NCBI RefSeq assembly: GCF_051414115.1
Contig: NZ_JBLKNZ010000001.1
Span: forward strand, 1,674,001-1,738,000
Direction of reading: 5' to 3'
From: Halovenus marina
Lineage (GTDB): Archaea; Halobacteriota; Halobacteria; Halobacteriales; Haloarculaceae
DNA: 64,000 nt
The translations under genes were made by a program, and so were the position numbers. A model generated the notes under the pieces. The model was not told the DNA's origin and ran no database searches. It saw nothing but the letters and a program-made list of their open reading frames with translations. Below, one piece after another: positions 17,830 through 26,516 of the stretch (the stretch's first letter is position 1; each line of letters opens with the position of its first letter).

Positions 17830-18588
17830 TCATACGTCGGTCTCCGTGAGTCGCTGCGTGTTCGCCCGCACGTCCCCGTCCATGATCGCCGACCCCACGA
17901 GTAGTCCGTCAGCGCCCGCCTGACACATTCGTCGCACGTCTGCTCGCTCGGTGATACCGCTTTCGGCGATGAGTGTCACGTCGTCGGGAACTGCGGGCGC
18001 GACACGCTCGAAGGTTTCGAGATCCACTTCAAGTTGCGCCAGGTCGCGGTTGTTGATTCCGACGATGTCGGCCCCGGCCGCGAGGGCCGCCTCGACCTCC
18101 GATTCGGTGTGGGTCTCGACGAGCACCTGAAAGCCACGCTCGCGGGCCGCCGTCAGCAGCGACTCCAGGTCCTCGACGAAACGAGCGATCAGAAGCACAA
18201 CGTCCGCTTGCACGGTGTCGAGTTGGGATTCTTCGAGGATGAAGTCCTTCCGCAAGACCGGAACGTCGACTGCCTCGCGGATCGCAGTCAGCGTCTCCGG
18301 GTCGCCGCCGAAGTGATCGGGTTCGGTCAGCACAGAGAGCGCCGCCGCGCCGCCCTCAACCATCCCCTGCGCGAGTTCGACCGGGTCGTCGGTGCGCTCG
18401 CCGTCCGTCGTTGGCGAGGTTGGCTTCACTTCAGCGATCACCGGGACTCGGCCGTCTGCGCTGGCGCGCTCGAACGCCTCCGGCAACGAGCGAGCGGTCA
18501 CTGTCACACGCTCATCTCCACCCGCTCGCTCCCGTGCGCTCGCCAGTATCGACCGAACTGCTGGCGCGACTTCCTCTGAAGACTCCAT
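17830..18588 (-). CDS. trpC: Indole-3-glycerol phosphate synthase
   Basis: TrpC forms indole-3-glycerol phosphate from carboxyphenylaminodeoxyribulose phosphate. The 252-residue barrel has VIAEVKPTSPT (about 50-60, catalytic Lys), DVPVLRKDFILEESQLDTVQ, ADIVGINNRDLAQL and LIAESGI near the end. It is the first gene of trpCBA. Its ATG lies inside a perfect 9-2-9 palindrome, with a TATA-like CTTATGTAC about 29 nt upstream, so transcription should start close to the start codon. Confidence 0.95.
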   Translation of the reverse strand: MESSEEVAPAVRSILASARERAGGDERVTVTARSLPEAFERASADGRVPVIAEVKPTSPTTDGERTDDPVELAQGMVEGGAAALSVLTEPDHFGGDPETLTAIREAVDVPVLRKDFILEESQLDTVQADVVLLIARFVEDLESLLTAARERGFQVLVETHTESEVEAALAAGADIVGINNRDLAQLEVDLETFERVAPAVPDDVTLIAESGITERADVRRMCQAGADGLLVGSAIMDGDVRANTQRLTETDV

Positions 18589-18604
18589 TAGTGAACACTA
18601 ATGG
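18585..18604. promoter_or_regulatory. Palindromic operator candidate at the trpC start
   Basis: The sequence CCATTAGTGAACACTAATGG is two perfect 9-bp arms around AA. It covers the trpC start codon and the expected transcription start. In a leaderless mRNA only half would be transcribed, so a DNA operator is more likely than an RNA hairpin. The regulator is not known. Confidence 0.55.
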
Positions 18605-18611
18605 ACAGAGA

Positions 18612-18621
18612 TGTACATAAG
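18612..18621 (-). promoter_or_regulatory. trpC TATA region containing TGTACA
   Basis: On the minus strand CTTATGTACA lies 24-33 nt before the trpC ATG, where the TATA box should be. It includes TGTACA, the same hexamer as the TRP box bound by the TrpY repressor in Methanothermobacter. A hexamer can occur by chance; its overlap with the TATA box is what makes it notable. Confidence 0.4.
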
Positions 18622-18716
18622 GCTTGTGTAAGAGCGTCGGAGTGCGGGTCGGTCCGGGCGCGAGAGTGTCTCGAACGGACACGAATCTTCAAGGGGGATA
18701 GCGCCGAGGGGCACGT

Positions 18717-19178
18717 ATGGAAGATGCGGGCATCTACGCACGCAAGTCGGGGTATCTCGACCGCTACGTACAGGTCGGCATCGCACAGGGGCGCGTCATC
18801 TCTGTTTCGTTTCCGGTGAGCGAACCCGACGATGCGGGGGACACCCATGAGTTGCTGGACCGGATCGAATCGTACCTGAACGGGGCGCGCGATGACTTTT
18901 CGGACGTGCAGGTGGCGATGACGATGGAGACAGACCATCGGGCGGTGCTCGAAGCGGTTCGGGAGGTTGGATACGGACAGGAGCAGACCGTCGAGGGACT
19001 CACACGGATGGTCCCCGGGCGCGACCCAGACGAGCAGTCGGACCGCACGCTCGTCCGGGAAGCGCTCGCGGCGAATCCCGTCCCACTTCTCATTCCCGAC
19101 CATCGGATCCGCGACGGCCCGAGCGGCGCTCCCCCGGATGTCGAGCAGAAATTCCGCTCTGTCGAGGGGTTGGCCTGA
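18717..19178 (+). CDS. Alkyltransferase-like (MGMT-fold) protein with Asp replacing the acceptor Cys
   Basis: The 153-residue protein aligns by eye with the DNA-binding domain of O6-methylguanine-DNA methyltransferase: an HTH-like LVREALAANPVPLLIP followed by DHRI. The invariant acceptor motif PCHR is P127-D128-H129-R130, so it cannot take an alkyl group onto Cys. It may be a lesion-binding alkyltransferase-like protein, as with bacterial and yeast ATLs that carry Trp or Ala there. It is transcribed divergently from trpC. Start chosen at MEDAGIYARKSGYLDRYVQV. Confidence 0.78.
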   Translation: MEDAGIYARKSGYLDRYVQVGIAQGRVISVSFPVSEPDDAGDTHELLDRIESYLNGARDDFSDVQVAMTMETDHRAVLEAVREVGYGQEQTVEGLTRMVPGRDPDEQSDRTLVREALAANPVPLLIPDHRIRDGPSGAPPDVEQKFRSVEGLA

Positions 19179-19197
19179 TACCGTCGGTTGGTCGTCG

Positions 19198-19482
19198 TCA
19201 CTCGGTGGGTCCGTCCGTCCCCTCGACACTCTCCGTGCCCTGAGACTCGATGTCGATGCTGATCGGGTCGTCGGCGGATGGCGCGGTGTCAGTGCCTGCT
19301 CCCGCAACCGCTGTGGCGAGATAGCCGACAGTCCCGGCCACGAACCCACCGGCTGCGGCCCCGCGGACGCCGCGTCGAGCGCCGACTGCGGTCCCAATCG
19401 CACCACAAAGGAGCGAAACCGCTGCTGGACTCGGTGACGTATCGACGGTCGTCTCGCGCTCGTTCGCGTGCTGTTGAGTCAT
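19198..19482 (-). CDS. Small glycine-rich membrane protein, unknown
   Basis: The 94-residue protein has one or two glycine/alanine-rich hydrophobic stretches (about 20-65: AAVSLLCGAIGTAVGARRGV and GGFVAGTVGYLATAVAGAG) and an acidic Ser/Thr tail. The ATG at 19482 has a TATA-like CCTATTACTG about 26 nt upstream. A much longer in-frame extension is basic and rejected. No family recognised. Confidence 0.55.
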   Translation of the reverse strand: MTQQHANERETTVDTSPSPAAVSLLCGAIGTAVGARRGVRGAAAGGFVAGTVGYLATAVAGAGTDTAPSADDPISIDIESQGTESVEGTDGPTE

Positions 19483-19531
19483 ACCGGTTCGTTTGATGCG
19501 CTCAGTAATAGGCTTGGCTCTGTCGGCTGAA

Positions 19532-20611
19532 TCAGTAGGTCGGCAGGCGCGCGGAGCGTTCGGACCCCTCGACGAACGGCAGTTCAGCGCTGGCCGCCGA
19601 GTACTCTGACTCCGCTCGCACCGTGAGCGTTCCCCCATCGATCCCCTCAGCGTCGACGAGTGCGAGCGCGAGCGGCGTCTCCAGCGTCGGACTGTTGAGC
19701 GCACGAGTGACCTCTCCCACTGCCTCCCCATCGAGTGCGACTGTCGAACCGACGTCCGGAACTGCTTCGACCTCCAGTCCGATCAGACGCCTGTTCAACT
19801 CTCCGCGGTTCTCGATGCGTGAAAGCACCTCCTGACCGACGAAACACCCCTTCTCGAAGTCGATGGCGTTGCGGATACCGAGGCTGTTCGGGATCTGTCC
19901 GTCGAGTTCCGACTCGAACAGCGGCGTCCCCGCCTCTAGCGTCAGCGAGTCCCACGTCTGATAGCCGAATGGCGCGGCGTTCAGTCCGCGGGTTTCGAGC
20001 GTGTCGAAGACCCGCTCTGCGCGGGATGCGTCGCAGACGACCTGATAGCCCGTCTCACCGGTCGGCGCATCCATTCTGATCACGGTGAGACCGACGTCCC
20101 CTGCAGACCCGCGGACAAACGACAGCGAATCCTCGGGCGTTCCCACCGAGAGCACGCTCGCGATCTTCTCGGTCGCCTGCGGGCCGTGGACGCCAAACAC
20201 GGCGAAATCGTCGGTCGCAACGCTGCAGTCCACATCCTGAATGAAGGTCTTGTCGAGCCACTCCTCAGCGAGCGGTTCGCCCTCACCGGGCGGGAGAAAG
20301 AGCAGCAGTTTGTCGCCCGCGTTGAGCACGTACATATCCGTCTCGATGCGGCCCTGTGGCGTCAACATCAGCGCGTAGGTTCCCGTTCCGTCCGTCTGCG
20401 GCACGGTGTTCGAGATTGTGTTGTCGACGTACTCGACGCGGTCGTCGCCGGTGACGACCAGCACGTCAGCGACCTGCTCGATGAGACCGACGCCGTTACG
20501 GACGGCGCGGTGCGCGCTCTCCGGTCGGCCGTACTCCCCGACTGCACGGCGACCGCCGCGCTCGACGAACGTCGCCCCGTGGTCCTCGTGAACGTCCCCG
20601 AGTACAGTCAT
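19532..20611 (-). CDS. YgfZ/GcvT-like folate-binding protein
   Basis: The 359-residue protein has the aminomethyltransferase fold. The diagnostic YgfZ motif KGCFVGQEV sits near residue 242. It also shows PTGETGYQVVC and TWDSLTLEAGTPLFESELDG, shared with GcvT and related proteins. YgfZ helps assemble or repair certain Fe-S enzymes in a folate-dependent way. No glycine-cleavage genes are near, which favours YgfZ over GcvT. Many databases would call it aminomethyltransferase. Confidence 0.82.
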   Translation of the reverse strand: MTVLGDVHEDHGATFVERGGRRAVGEYGRPESAHRAVRNGVGLIEQVADVLVVTGDDRVEYVDNTISNTVPQTDGTGTYALMLTPQGRIETDMYVLNAGDKLLLFLPPGEGEPLAEEWLDKTFIQDVDCSVATDDFAVFGVHGPQATEKIASVLSVGTPEDSLSFVRGSAGDVGLTVIRMDAPTGETGYQVVCDASRAERVFDTLETRGLNAAPFGYQTWDSLTLEAGTPLFESELDGQIPNSLGIRNAIDFEKGCFVGQEVLSRIENRGELNRRLIGLEVEAVPDVGSTVALDGEAVGEVTRALNSPTLETPLALALVDAEGIDGGTLTVRAESEYSAASAELPFVEGSERSARLPTY

Positions 20612-20689
20612 CGGCGCATTCTCGGGGCCCGCGGGTGTTAAGTCCCCCGAAGAGCCGGGGTGCCGAACGCGCTACTGTGCTGAAGCCCA

Positions 20690-21934
20690 CTACCGTCTGC
20701 GCGCGAGCAGAGCGGCGGCCACCAGCGCAACGAGTCCGGTACCGACGCCGAATCCGGGACCGAGGCTATCGTCATCCTCCGGTTCCTCGGTCGGAGTCGC
20801 TGTCTGCGTCGGCGTTGGCGTTTCGTCGCTTCCCGGTGAGACGCCCTCGATAGTGCTGGAGTCGGAGAGGTCACCGTCAGACGCCGAAATCGTCTGTTGT
20901 CCGGCTGCCGTGATCTGAACCGTCAGTTGCCCGTTCGCGTCGGTTTCCCCGAGTTCCTCGTCGTTGAGGGAGACTGTCGCCCCCTCGACTGGGTCACCGT
21001 AGGCGTCCGTGACGGTCACCGTGGTGGACTCGTTGACGACGACCCGGTCCTGCGCCGAGTCGACCGTGATCTCCGGCGTCCGCGAAATCGAGACGTTCAT
21101 CGTCGCATCCGCTTCGTTGATCTTGACCCCCTCCGTGACCGACACGTATCCGTCCTTTGTCACCGAAATTTCGTAGATCGTGTTGACAGCCATGTCGGTG
21201 GTTCGGGTACCGTCACTGCGCGTCGAGAGGACGTCGTCTTCGATCTGGATGTTCGCGTTCTCGACTGGCTGTGGTGGGTCGAAATGGTCGTCTGTGACGT
21301 TGACCGCCAACTCGACGGAGCCACGCGAAATCGTGATATCAAGTTCGGCTTCGGAGTCCGAGAGCGTGAAGTCCCGATACGTGTCGAGAAAGCCCTCCGC
21401 CCGCGTCCAGACCTCGTACTCACCGCGTTCGAGTTCGGCCGTTTCGGCGACGCCATTCTGGTCTGTTCGAACCGTCTCGACGACATCGTTCGGCCGATTC
21501 TCCAACTGCTGACGGAACCGAACCGCAACATCTCCGATCGGCTGGCTGGCCTCGTCCGTGACCGTCACCGTCGTGGTTCCCGACATCGAGACGTCGACCT
21601 CGACCGGCAGTCGATTTTCACCCTCCGGAACCGACGCGTCCTCGATCTCGTAGGGCTGGTTGCGGACGTACACCGAGTGGTCGACGGAGATTTCCACGTC
21701 AGCCCCAGCCTCGACTTCGAGCAGAGCGGCACCCCCGCTGGTGGTTGTCGCCGTATCGCTGCCCCCATCCCACGTTGCAGTCAGTTCCGCATCCCCCACA
21801 CCCTCACCGTCCTGGTCTACGAGCGTCACGTCGACGGTCACTGTGTCCTGCCCGGCAACTCCCCCAATCGCGACCGCCGCGAACGCGAGTGTGCTCACAC
21901 CGACCAGCGCGGCTACGAGAAGCGACCGATTCAT
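20690..21934 (-). CDS. Secreted surface protein with PGF-CTERM anchor
   Basis: The 414-residue protein has a Sec signal peptide (MNRSLLVAALVGVSTLAFAA, to about 29), a string of beta-sandwich domains of carboxypeptidase-regulatory/Ig-like type, a Thr/Pro linker (ETPTPTQTATPTEEPEDDDS) and a C-terminal PGF motif, hydrophobic helix and ARRR end. That C-terminus is the archaeosortase A sorting signal for removal and lipid attachment. A TATA-like TTTAACAC about 27 nt upstream marks a leaderless start. Likely cell-envelope; ligand unknown. Confidence 0.88.
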   Translation of the reverse strand: MNRSLLVAALVGVSTLAFAAVAIGGVAGQDTVTVDVTLVDQDGEGVGDAELTATWDGGSDTATTTSGGAALLEVEAGADVEISVDHSVYVRNQPYEIEDASVPEGENRLPVEVDVSMSGTTTVTVTDEASQPIGDVAVRFRQQLENRPNDVVETVRTDQNGVAETAELERGEYEVWTRAEGFLDTYRDFTLSDSEAELDITISRGSVELAVNVTDDHFDPPQPVENANIQIEDDVLSTRSDGTRTTDMAVNTIYEISVTKDGYVSVTEGVKINEADATMNVSISRTPEITVDSAQDRVVVNESTTVTVTDAYGDPVEGATVSLNDEELGETDANGQLTVQITAAGQQTISASDGDLSDSSTIEGVSPGSDETPTPTQTATPTEEPEDDDSLGPGFGVGTGLVALVAAALLARRR

Positions 21935-22104
21935 ACCTAACTGTGCGAGGACGAGTGTTAAATCTCTAACGACCGTTCACCGTTCGGGCGTGTATATCGA
22001 CTGTCTACTGCGGTTTGACTGTCGACGCAATCGTCATCTGTGCGTCCTTCGTCGCGAGCGGTTTCGACCGACACAATTAATTCACTGAGCGTGAACCCTC
22101 TACT

Positions 22105-22956
22105 GTGCAAGACCAACAGTTTCTCGAGTCGGAGTGGGATTACTGTCTGGTGCTCGATTCGTGTCGGTTCGACGTGTTCTCGGAGGTCTACGACGATTAT
22201 CTGGACGGGACTCTGGAAAAGCGTCGGTCGCTTGGCTCCTCGACCCCGGAGTGGGCCTACCGGACGCTGCAGGGGGATCTCGACATCGCCTACTTCTCCG
22301 GAAATCCGTTCATCAACGGGCTCGGAATCCCGCTGAACGAACTCAAGTGGGGTGCAAGCTGTGACTACGAGTGGACGGCGACCGAGCATCTCGCGGAGAT
22401 ATTCGACATCTGGCAGGAAGGGTGGGACGACGACCTCGGGACCGTTCCGCCGGAGAGCATGACCGAGGCCGTCGAGGACCACCGGGACGCCATCGAACGA
22501 CGCGACAGGACGGTCCTACACTACATGCAGCCCCACGCTCCGTATCTCGGCCGCGGCGAGGGCGGCAAACTGACCACGATCCAGAAGGGGATCAAGCGAC
22601 AGGGGGACAAGGAGGAAGACGACGGTGGACTGCTCTCGTCTGTCGGGGACAAGATCCGACCGAAGGCCGAATCGCTCCTGGATGGGAGTTCGCTCGCGAT
22701 GAAAGCGGGACTCATTCTCGAACTCGACACCGTCACGGCGCTGAGCAAGGGCACCCGCGAGACAGCGATGGAGTACCACGAGGAGAACCTCCGGATCGCA
22801 CTCGAAGAAATCGAGGACCTCGTCGAGGAGCTGGATGGCGACGTCGTCGTCACCGCCGACCACGGCGAAGCCTTCGGCGAGGAAGGCGTCTGGGAACACC
22901 ACATCGAGACCTACATCGACCCGCTGATGGAAGTCCCGTGGCTGGAAGTGGCGTAA
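22105..22956 (+). CDS. Alkaline-phosphatase/sulfatase-fold protein
   Basis: The 283-residue protein resembles haloarchaeal sulfatase-like hydrolases. The metal and nucleophile region is CLVLDSCRFDVFSEV (about 13-27), and near the end VVVTADHGEAFGEEGVWEHH holds the metal ligands Asp-His and a later His. It is shorter than true arylsulfatases and lacks the CxPSR sulfatase motif. It could be a phosphodiesterase or transferase for envelope sugars. The start is GTG at 22105, supported by AATTAATTC about 26 nt upstream. Confidence 0.72.
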   Translation: MQDQQFLESEWDYCLVLDSCRFDVFSEVYDDYLDGTLEKRRSLGSSTPEWAYRTLQGDLDIAYFSGNPFINGLGIPLNELKWGASCDYEWTATEHLAEIFDIWQEGWDDDLGTVPPESMTEAVEDHRDAIERRDRTVLHYMQPHAPYLGRGEGGKLTTIQKGIKRQGDKEEDDGGLLSSVGDKIRPKAESLLDGSSLAMKAGLILELDTVTALSKGTRETAMEYHEENLRIALEEIEDLVEELDGDVVVTADHGEAFGEEGVWEHHIETYIDPLMEVPWLEVA

Positions 22957-23064
22957 CTGCGACAGACGGGAGGTGGAGCGTCACTGTGATTATCGCGATA
23001 ACTACGATCAGTCGACGCTATCAGAGGCTTTAGAAGGCAGTCCCGCCGATCGATACTCGACAGG

Positions 23065-24231
23065 ATGGACGTGCTACCGACACTCAGGGAATCGCCCGCA
23101 GTCGCGGTGATATTTGCGAGCACGCTCGTTGGTGTCATGGGTGTTTCGCTCATCAGCCCCGCCTTGCCCGCTATCCAGGAGGCGTGGGGAATCTCGGAAT
23201 CACAGGCCAGTTTACTGCTGTCGGTGTTTACGCTTCCGGGGATCGTTCTCTCACCGCCGATCGGGGTAGTGACCGACCGGATCGGCCGAAAGCCCGTTCT
23301 GGTCCCCTCGCTCGTCGTGTTCGGACTCGCTGGCGGCGGGATCATCTTCGTCTCCGATTTCACGCTGATTCTCGCGCTTCGAGCGCTGCAGGGTGCCGCG
23401 AGTAGCGCGATAATCATGCTCACGGTCACGCTGTTGGGCGATATGTTCACGGGTCAACAGCGACAGACGCTGATCGGCGCGAACGCGGCCGTACTCGCTG
23501 TCGGCGCGGCTGGCTATCCGCTTCTGGGCGGCGGACTCGCCGCGCTGACGTGGGCGGCCCCGTTCGCGTGCTTTTTCGTCGCATTACTCGTCGCTGTCCC
23601 GGGGATAACACTGCTTGCGGAACCAGATCGGTCTGAAACCGACGCCAGTTCGAGCATCCGCGAGTTTCTCACCGGGTCGACGCCGATGGCCCCCTTCGCG
23701 CTCCTGTATCTCGCCTATTTCGGCATCTTCGTTCTCCTCTACGGTGCGCAACTCACAGCCGTGCCGTTCCTGCTCTCGAACGAGTTTTCCCTCTCGTCGG
23801 CGAATATCGGCGTTCTGCTGGCGTTGCCTGCCGTCATGATGGGGACGGCCGCGATGCAGGCTGACCGGATCCTCGGCGTGGTCACGGATTTCCAGTCCAT
23901 CGCGCTCGGATTCGTGAGTTACGGGGTCGGTCTCGCTATCGTGGCAGTTGCGGAATCGATCGTCGTCGTCGCTGGCGCGTTGCTGTTGTTCGGACTCGGT
24001 CAGGGGCTCGCGGAGCCGATTACGGACACCGCACTCAACGAACGCGCACCCGACGAATTTCGCGGTAGCATCATGAGCATTCGGACGAGCGTGCTCAGAC
24101 TCGGGACGACCGTCGGCCCGCCGCTCACCGTCGGGGCGGCAACCGTGATTGGCTACCGGCAGACGCTGTTTGTCTCCGGCGCCGGTGCCGCTGTCCTTGG
24201 ACTGGTCTGGCTCGTACTGCCGCGACTGTGA
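23065..24231 (+). CDS. Major facilitator superfamily transporter
   Basis: The 388-residue protein has about 12 membrane helices and the MFS loop 2-3 motif GVVTDRIGRKPVLVPSL (about 64-80). The N-half motif SLISPALPAIQEAWGISESQ is typical of drug/H+ antiporters of the 12-helix type. Substrate unknown. The next gene, an ABC ATPase, begins about 100 nt downstream and is probably independent. Confidence 0.88.
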   Translation: MDVLPTLRESPAVAVIFASTLVGVMGVSLISPALPAIQEAWGISESQASLLLSVFTLPGIVLSPPIGVVTDRIGRKPVLVPSLVVFGLAGGGIIFVSDFTLILALRALQGAASSAIIMLTVTLLGDMFTGQQRQTLIGANAAVLAVGAAGYPLLGGGLAALTWAAPFACFFVALLVAVPGITLLAEPDRSETDASSSIREFLTGSTPMAPFALLYLAYFGIFVLLYGAQLTAVPFLLSNEFSLSSANIGVLLALPAVMMGTAAMQADRILGVVTDFQSIALGFVSYGVGLAIVAVAESIVVVAGALLLFGLGQGLAEPITDTALNERAPDEFRGSIMSIRTSVLRLGTTVGPPLTVGAATVIGYRQTLFVSGAGAAVLGLVWLVLPRL

Positions 24232-24334
24232 CACCGTTCGCGTGACCGATGGTGGAATACGTCTGTTTTGCCGCCCGACGAGCGTCGAACCGAATGCAAA
24301 CGATTTTCATGCGCCTTGTGCGAACTGCCAGCCT

Positions 24335-25240
24335 GTGTCAGCAATTGATCTCCGCGGCGTCTCCAAACAGTATGGGGACGTCACTGCCCTCCAGGACCTC
24401 TCTCTGACAGTCGAGGACGGGGAAGTGTTTGGCTTTCTCGGCCCGAACGGTGCAGGGAAATCCACGACGATCGACATTCTGCTCGACCACGCCCGGCCCG
24501 ACACCGGGCAGGTTCGGGTGCTCGGAATGGACGCACAGGACAGCACCGTCGCCGTCCGGGAACGAACTGGTGTGTTGCCCGAGGCGTTCGGCCCGCTCGG
24601 CGAGATGACCGGGCGACAGCATCTCGACTTCGCTATCGAGGCGAAGGGCACCGCCGACGACCCGGACGAACTACTCGCCCGGGTTGGTCTTCTCGAAGCC
24701 GGTGACCGCCCAGTGAGCGCCTACTCGAAGGGGATGAGCCAGCGGTTGATGCTCGCGATGGCGATTGCCGGGTCGCCCGAACTCCTGATCCTCGACGAAC
24801 CGACGACCGGGCTGGATCCGAACGGCGCTCGACAGATGCGCGAGATCATCACCGCCGAGCGCGAGCGCGGCGCGACGGTCTTCTTTTCGAGCCACATCCT
24901 CGAACAGGTCGAGGCTGTCTGTGACCGGGTCGGCATTCTCGCCGGTGGCTCGATTGTCACGGTCGACACTATCGAGGGGCTGCGCGAGGCGGCCGGAACG
25001 ACCGGCGAAATCGCCATCTCGCTCGAACGCGTGTCGGAGGAACTTGTCGCACACGTCGAAGCCCTCGATGGGGTCTCCTCGGCCACCGTCTCGGAGTCGA
25101 CACTCCGTGTAAGCTGTACGAATCGCGCGAAAGGCGGCGTGGTCCGTGCGTGTCTCGCGGTCGACCCCGCCGTGACGAACATCGAGACGAGCAAGGCGTC
25201 GCTCGAAGACCTGTTTGCGGCGTACACGGGGGGCAACTGA
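24335..25240 (+). CDS. ABC transporter ATP-binding protein
   Basis: The 301-residue ATPase has Walker A FLGPNGAGKSTTI (about 40-52), Q-loop region, signature YSKGMSQRLMLAMAIA, and Walker B LLILDEPTTGLDP. The C-terminal 80 residues are the extra domain usual in exporters of the CcmA/NatA type. The start is GTG at 24335; an upstream ATG frame overlaps the MFS gene and adds unlikely sequence. The permease gene begins 2 nt after its stop, so the two form an exporter. Confidence 0.92.
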   Translation: MSAIDLRGVSKQYGDVTALQDLSLTVEDGEVFGFLGPNGAGKSTTIDILLDHARPDTGQVRVLGMDAQDSTVAVRERTGVLPEAFGPLGEMTGRQHLDFAIEAKGTADDPDELLARVGLLEAGDRPVSAYSKGMSQRLMLAMAIAGSPELLILDEPTTGLDPNGARQMREIITAERERGATVFFSSHILEQVEAVCDRVGILAGGSIVTVDTIEGLREAAGTTGEIAISLERVSEELVAHVEALDGVSSATVSESTLRVSCTNRAKGGVVRACLAVDPAVTNIETSKASLEDLFAAYTGGN

Positions 25241-25241
25241 G

Positions 25242-26051
25242 ATGCGACTGCCACAGATCGCCCGGAAGGATGTCGGTGATTCCATTCGGGGATGGCGATT
25301 GCACACACTCGTCGTCATGTTTGCGCTCGTCGGCGGTGCGCTCGCGTACTTCGTCGACGCTGACTTTGCAGAGGCGCTCGTGTTGCTGTTGGCCTTTCTC
25401 TCCCCGCTCGTCGGGCTGTTGTTCTCTCAGCACTCCATCGTCGGGAAGCGTGACAGCGGCGAGTTGACCGTGCTGCTCGGACTGCCCTTCTCCCGGCTGG
25501 AGGTCTATCTCGGAAGCTACCTCGGACGGACGGTGGTTCTCACAATCTCTGTCGCGAGCGCATACGCGACGACGGCCGTCGTCGCCGTGCTCCTCGGGAA
25601 GCCAATCGATGCGAACGAACTGCTGATCGGGTTTGTCCTGATAACCCTTCTTGGGATGGTGTTTGTGGCACTCGCTATCGGCTTCTCGGCGGTCACGCGA
25701 AGTACGTCAGCCGCCTCGGTCTACGCGTTCGGGATGTACCTGCTCTTTGCGTTTCAGCTGTGGCGACTCCTGCCCGACGGTGTGCTGTTCCTGCTGAACG
25801 ACTTCGAGATCCCCAACAACCGCCCCGAGTGGGCGCGCATCTTCGAACAGCTCTCCCCGTTTGCAGGTACGAGAAATATTGCGGCGGGTGTCGCGCCCGA
25901 CCTCGCTGACCCGTTCCCCGTGGTTGCAGCCTCGGTTCCCCCGAACCCGCCGGTCTACATGACGCTGTGGTTCGCCCTCGGCGTCGTGTTGGTCTGGCTT
26001 GCTGTGCCACTGCTGGGTGGATACGTTCTCTTCAACAGGAACGATCTGTGA
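25242..26051 (+). CDS. ABC-2 type transporter permease
   Basis: The 269-residue protein has six hydrophobic helices and begins MRLPQIARKDVGDSIRGWRL, a common start of ABC-2 permeases. The segment SGELTVLLGLPFSRLEVYLG matches this permease family (NosY-like). It starts one base after the ATPase stop (TGAGATG), so translation is likely coupled. Together they probably export a lipid, peptide or drug; the substrate is not evident. Confidence 0.88.
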   Translation: MRLPQIARKDVGDSIRGWRLHTLVVMFALVGGALAYFVDADFAEALVLLLAFLSPLVGLLFSQHSIVGKRDSGELTVLLGLPFSRLEVYLGSYLGRTVVLTISVASAYATTAVVAVLLGKPIDANELLIGFVLITLLGMVFVALAIGFSAVTRSTSAASVYAFGMYLLFAFQLWRLLPDGVLFLLNDFEIPNNRPEWARIFEQLSPFAGTRNIAAGVAPDLADPFPVVAASVPPNPPVYMTLWFALGVVLVWLAVPLLGGYVLFNRNDL

Positions 26052-26096
26052 ACCGTCTCGGGGCGAAATCTCGGAGGCAGAAACAACCGCAGCGGG

Positions 26097-26384
26097 TCAC
26101 TCCTCGGCGGTCGGGATGGGCCCGGACCCGACCACGGGTTCGAGCGTGTCCATGAACTCACGGCGACTCGAAAAGTAGGTCGTGTCGACCGCTTCGAGCA
26201 GGTCTGAGAGCGCTCTCGGGCCGTCGGGGGTCCGGATCATGGTGTCGCCTTCGCGTCGTTCGATCTCGCCTTTCTCGATCCCCCACATGAATCGAGCGGC
26301 GATCCGGGCCAGCGGCGCACCCTCGACTGGCGCTCCGTCCCCGAGTTCGATCGCGTTCGCTTCGGCCTCGTCTTCGTCAGCCAT
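26097..26384 (-). CDS. DUF5789-like small haloarchaeal protein
   Basis: The 95-residue acidic protein has a central part LARIAARFMWGIEKGEIERR and a segment DTMIRTPDGPRALSDLLEAV, which I associate with a haloarchaea-specific family of unknown role (DUF5789). It converges with the ABC permease gene. No motif suggests catalysis. Confidence 0.6.
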   Translation of the reverse strand: MADEDEAEANAIELGDGAPVEGAPLARIAARFMWGIEKGEIERREGDTMIRTPDGPRALSDLLEAVDTTYFSSRREFMDTLEPVVGSGPIPTAEE

Positions 26385-26516
26385 GATTGGCGCTTCACAC
26401 CGGCGCTGATTAGCCTTTTCGGCTCAGACTGTCGACTATCCGATTTCGATCCGGAGTCTGTCGTCTGACGACTGTCTGACGGGTAATTTTGTGCGTGCGA
26501 GAGCAACGACGTGATC

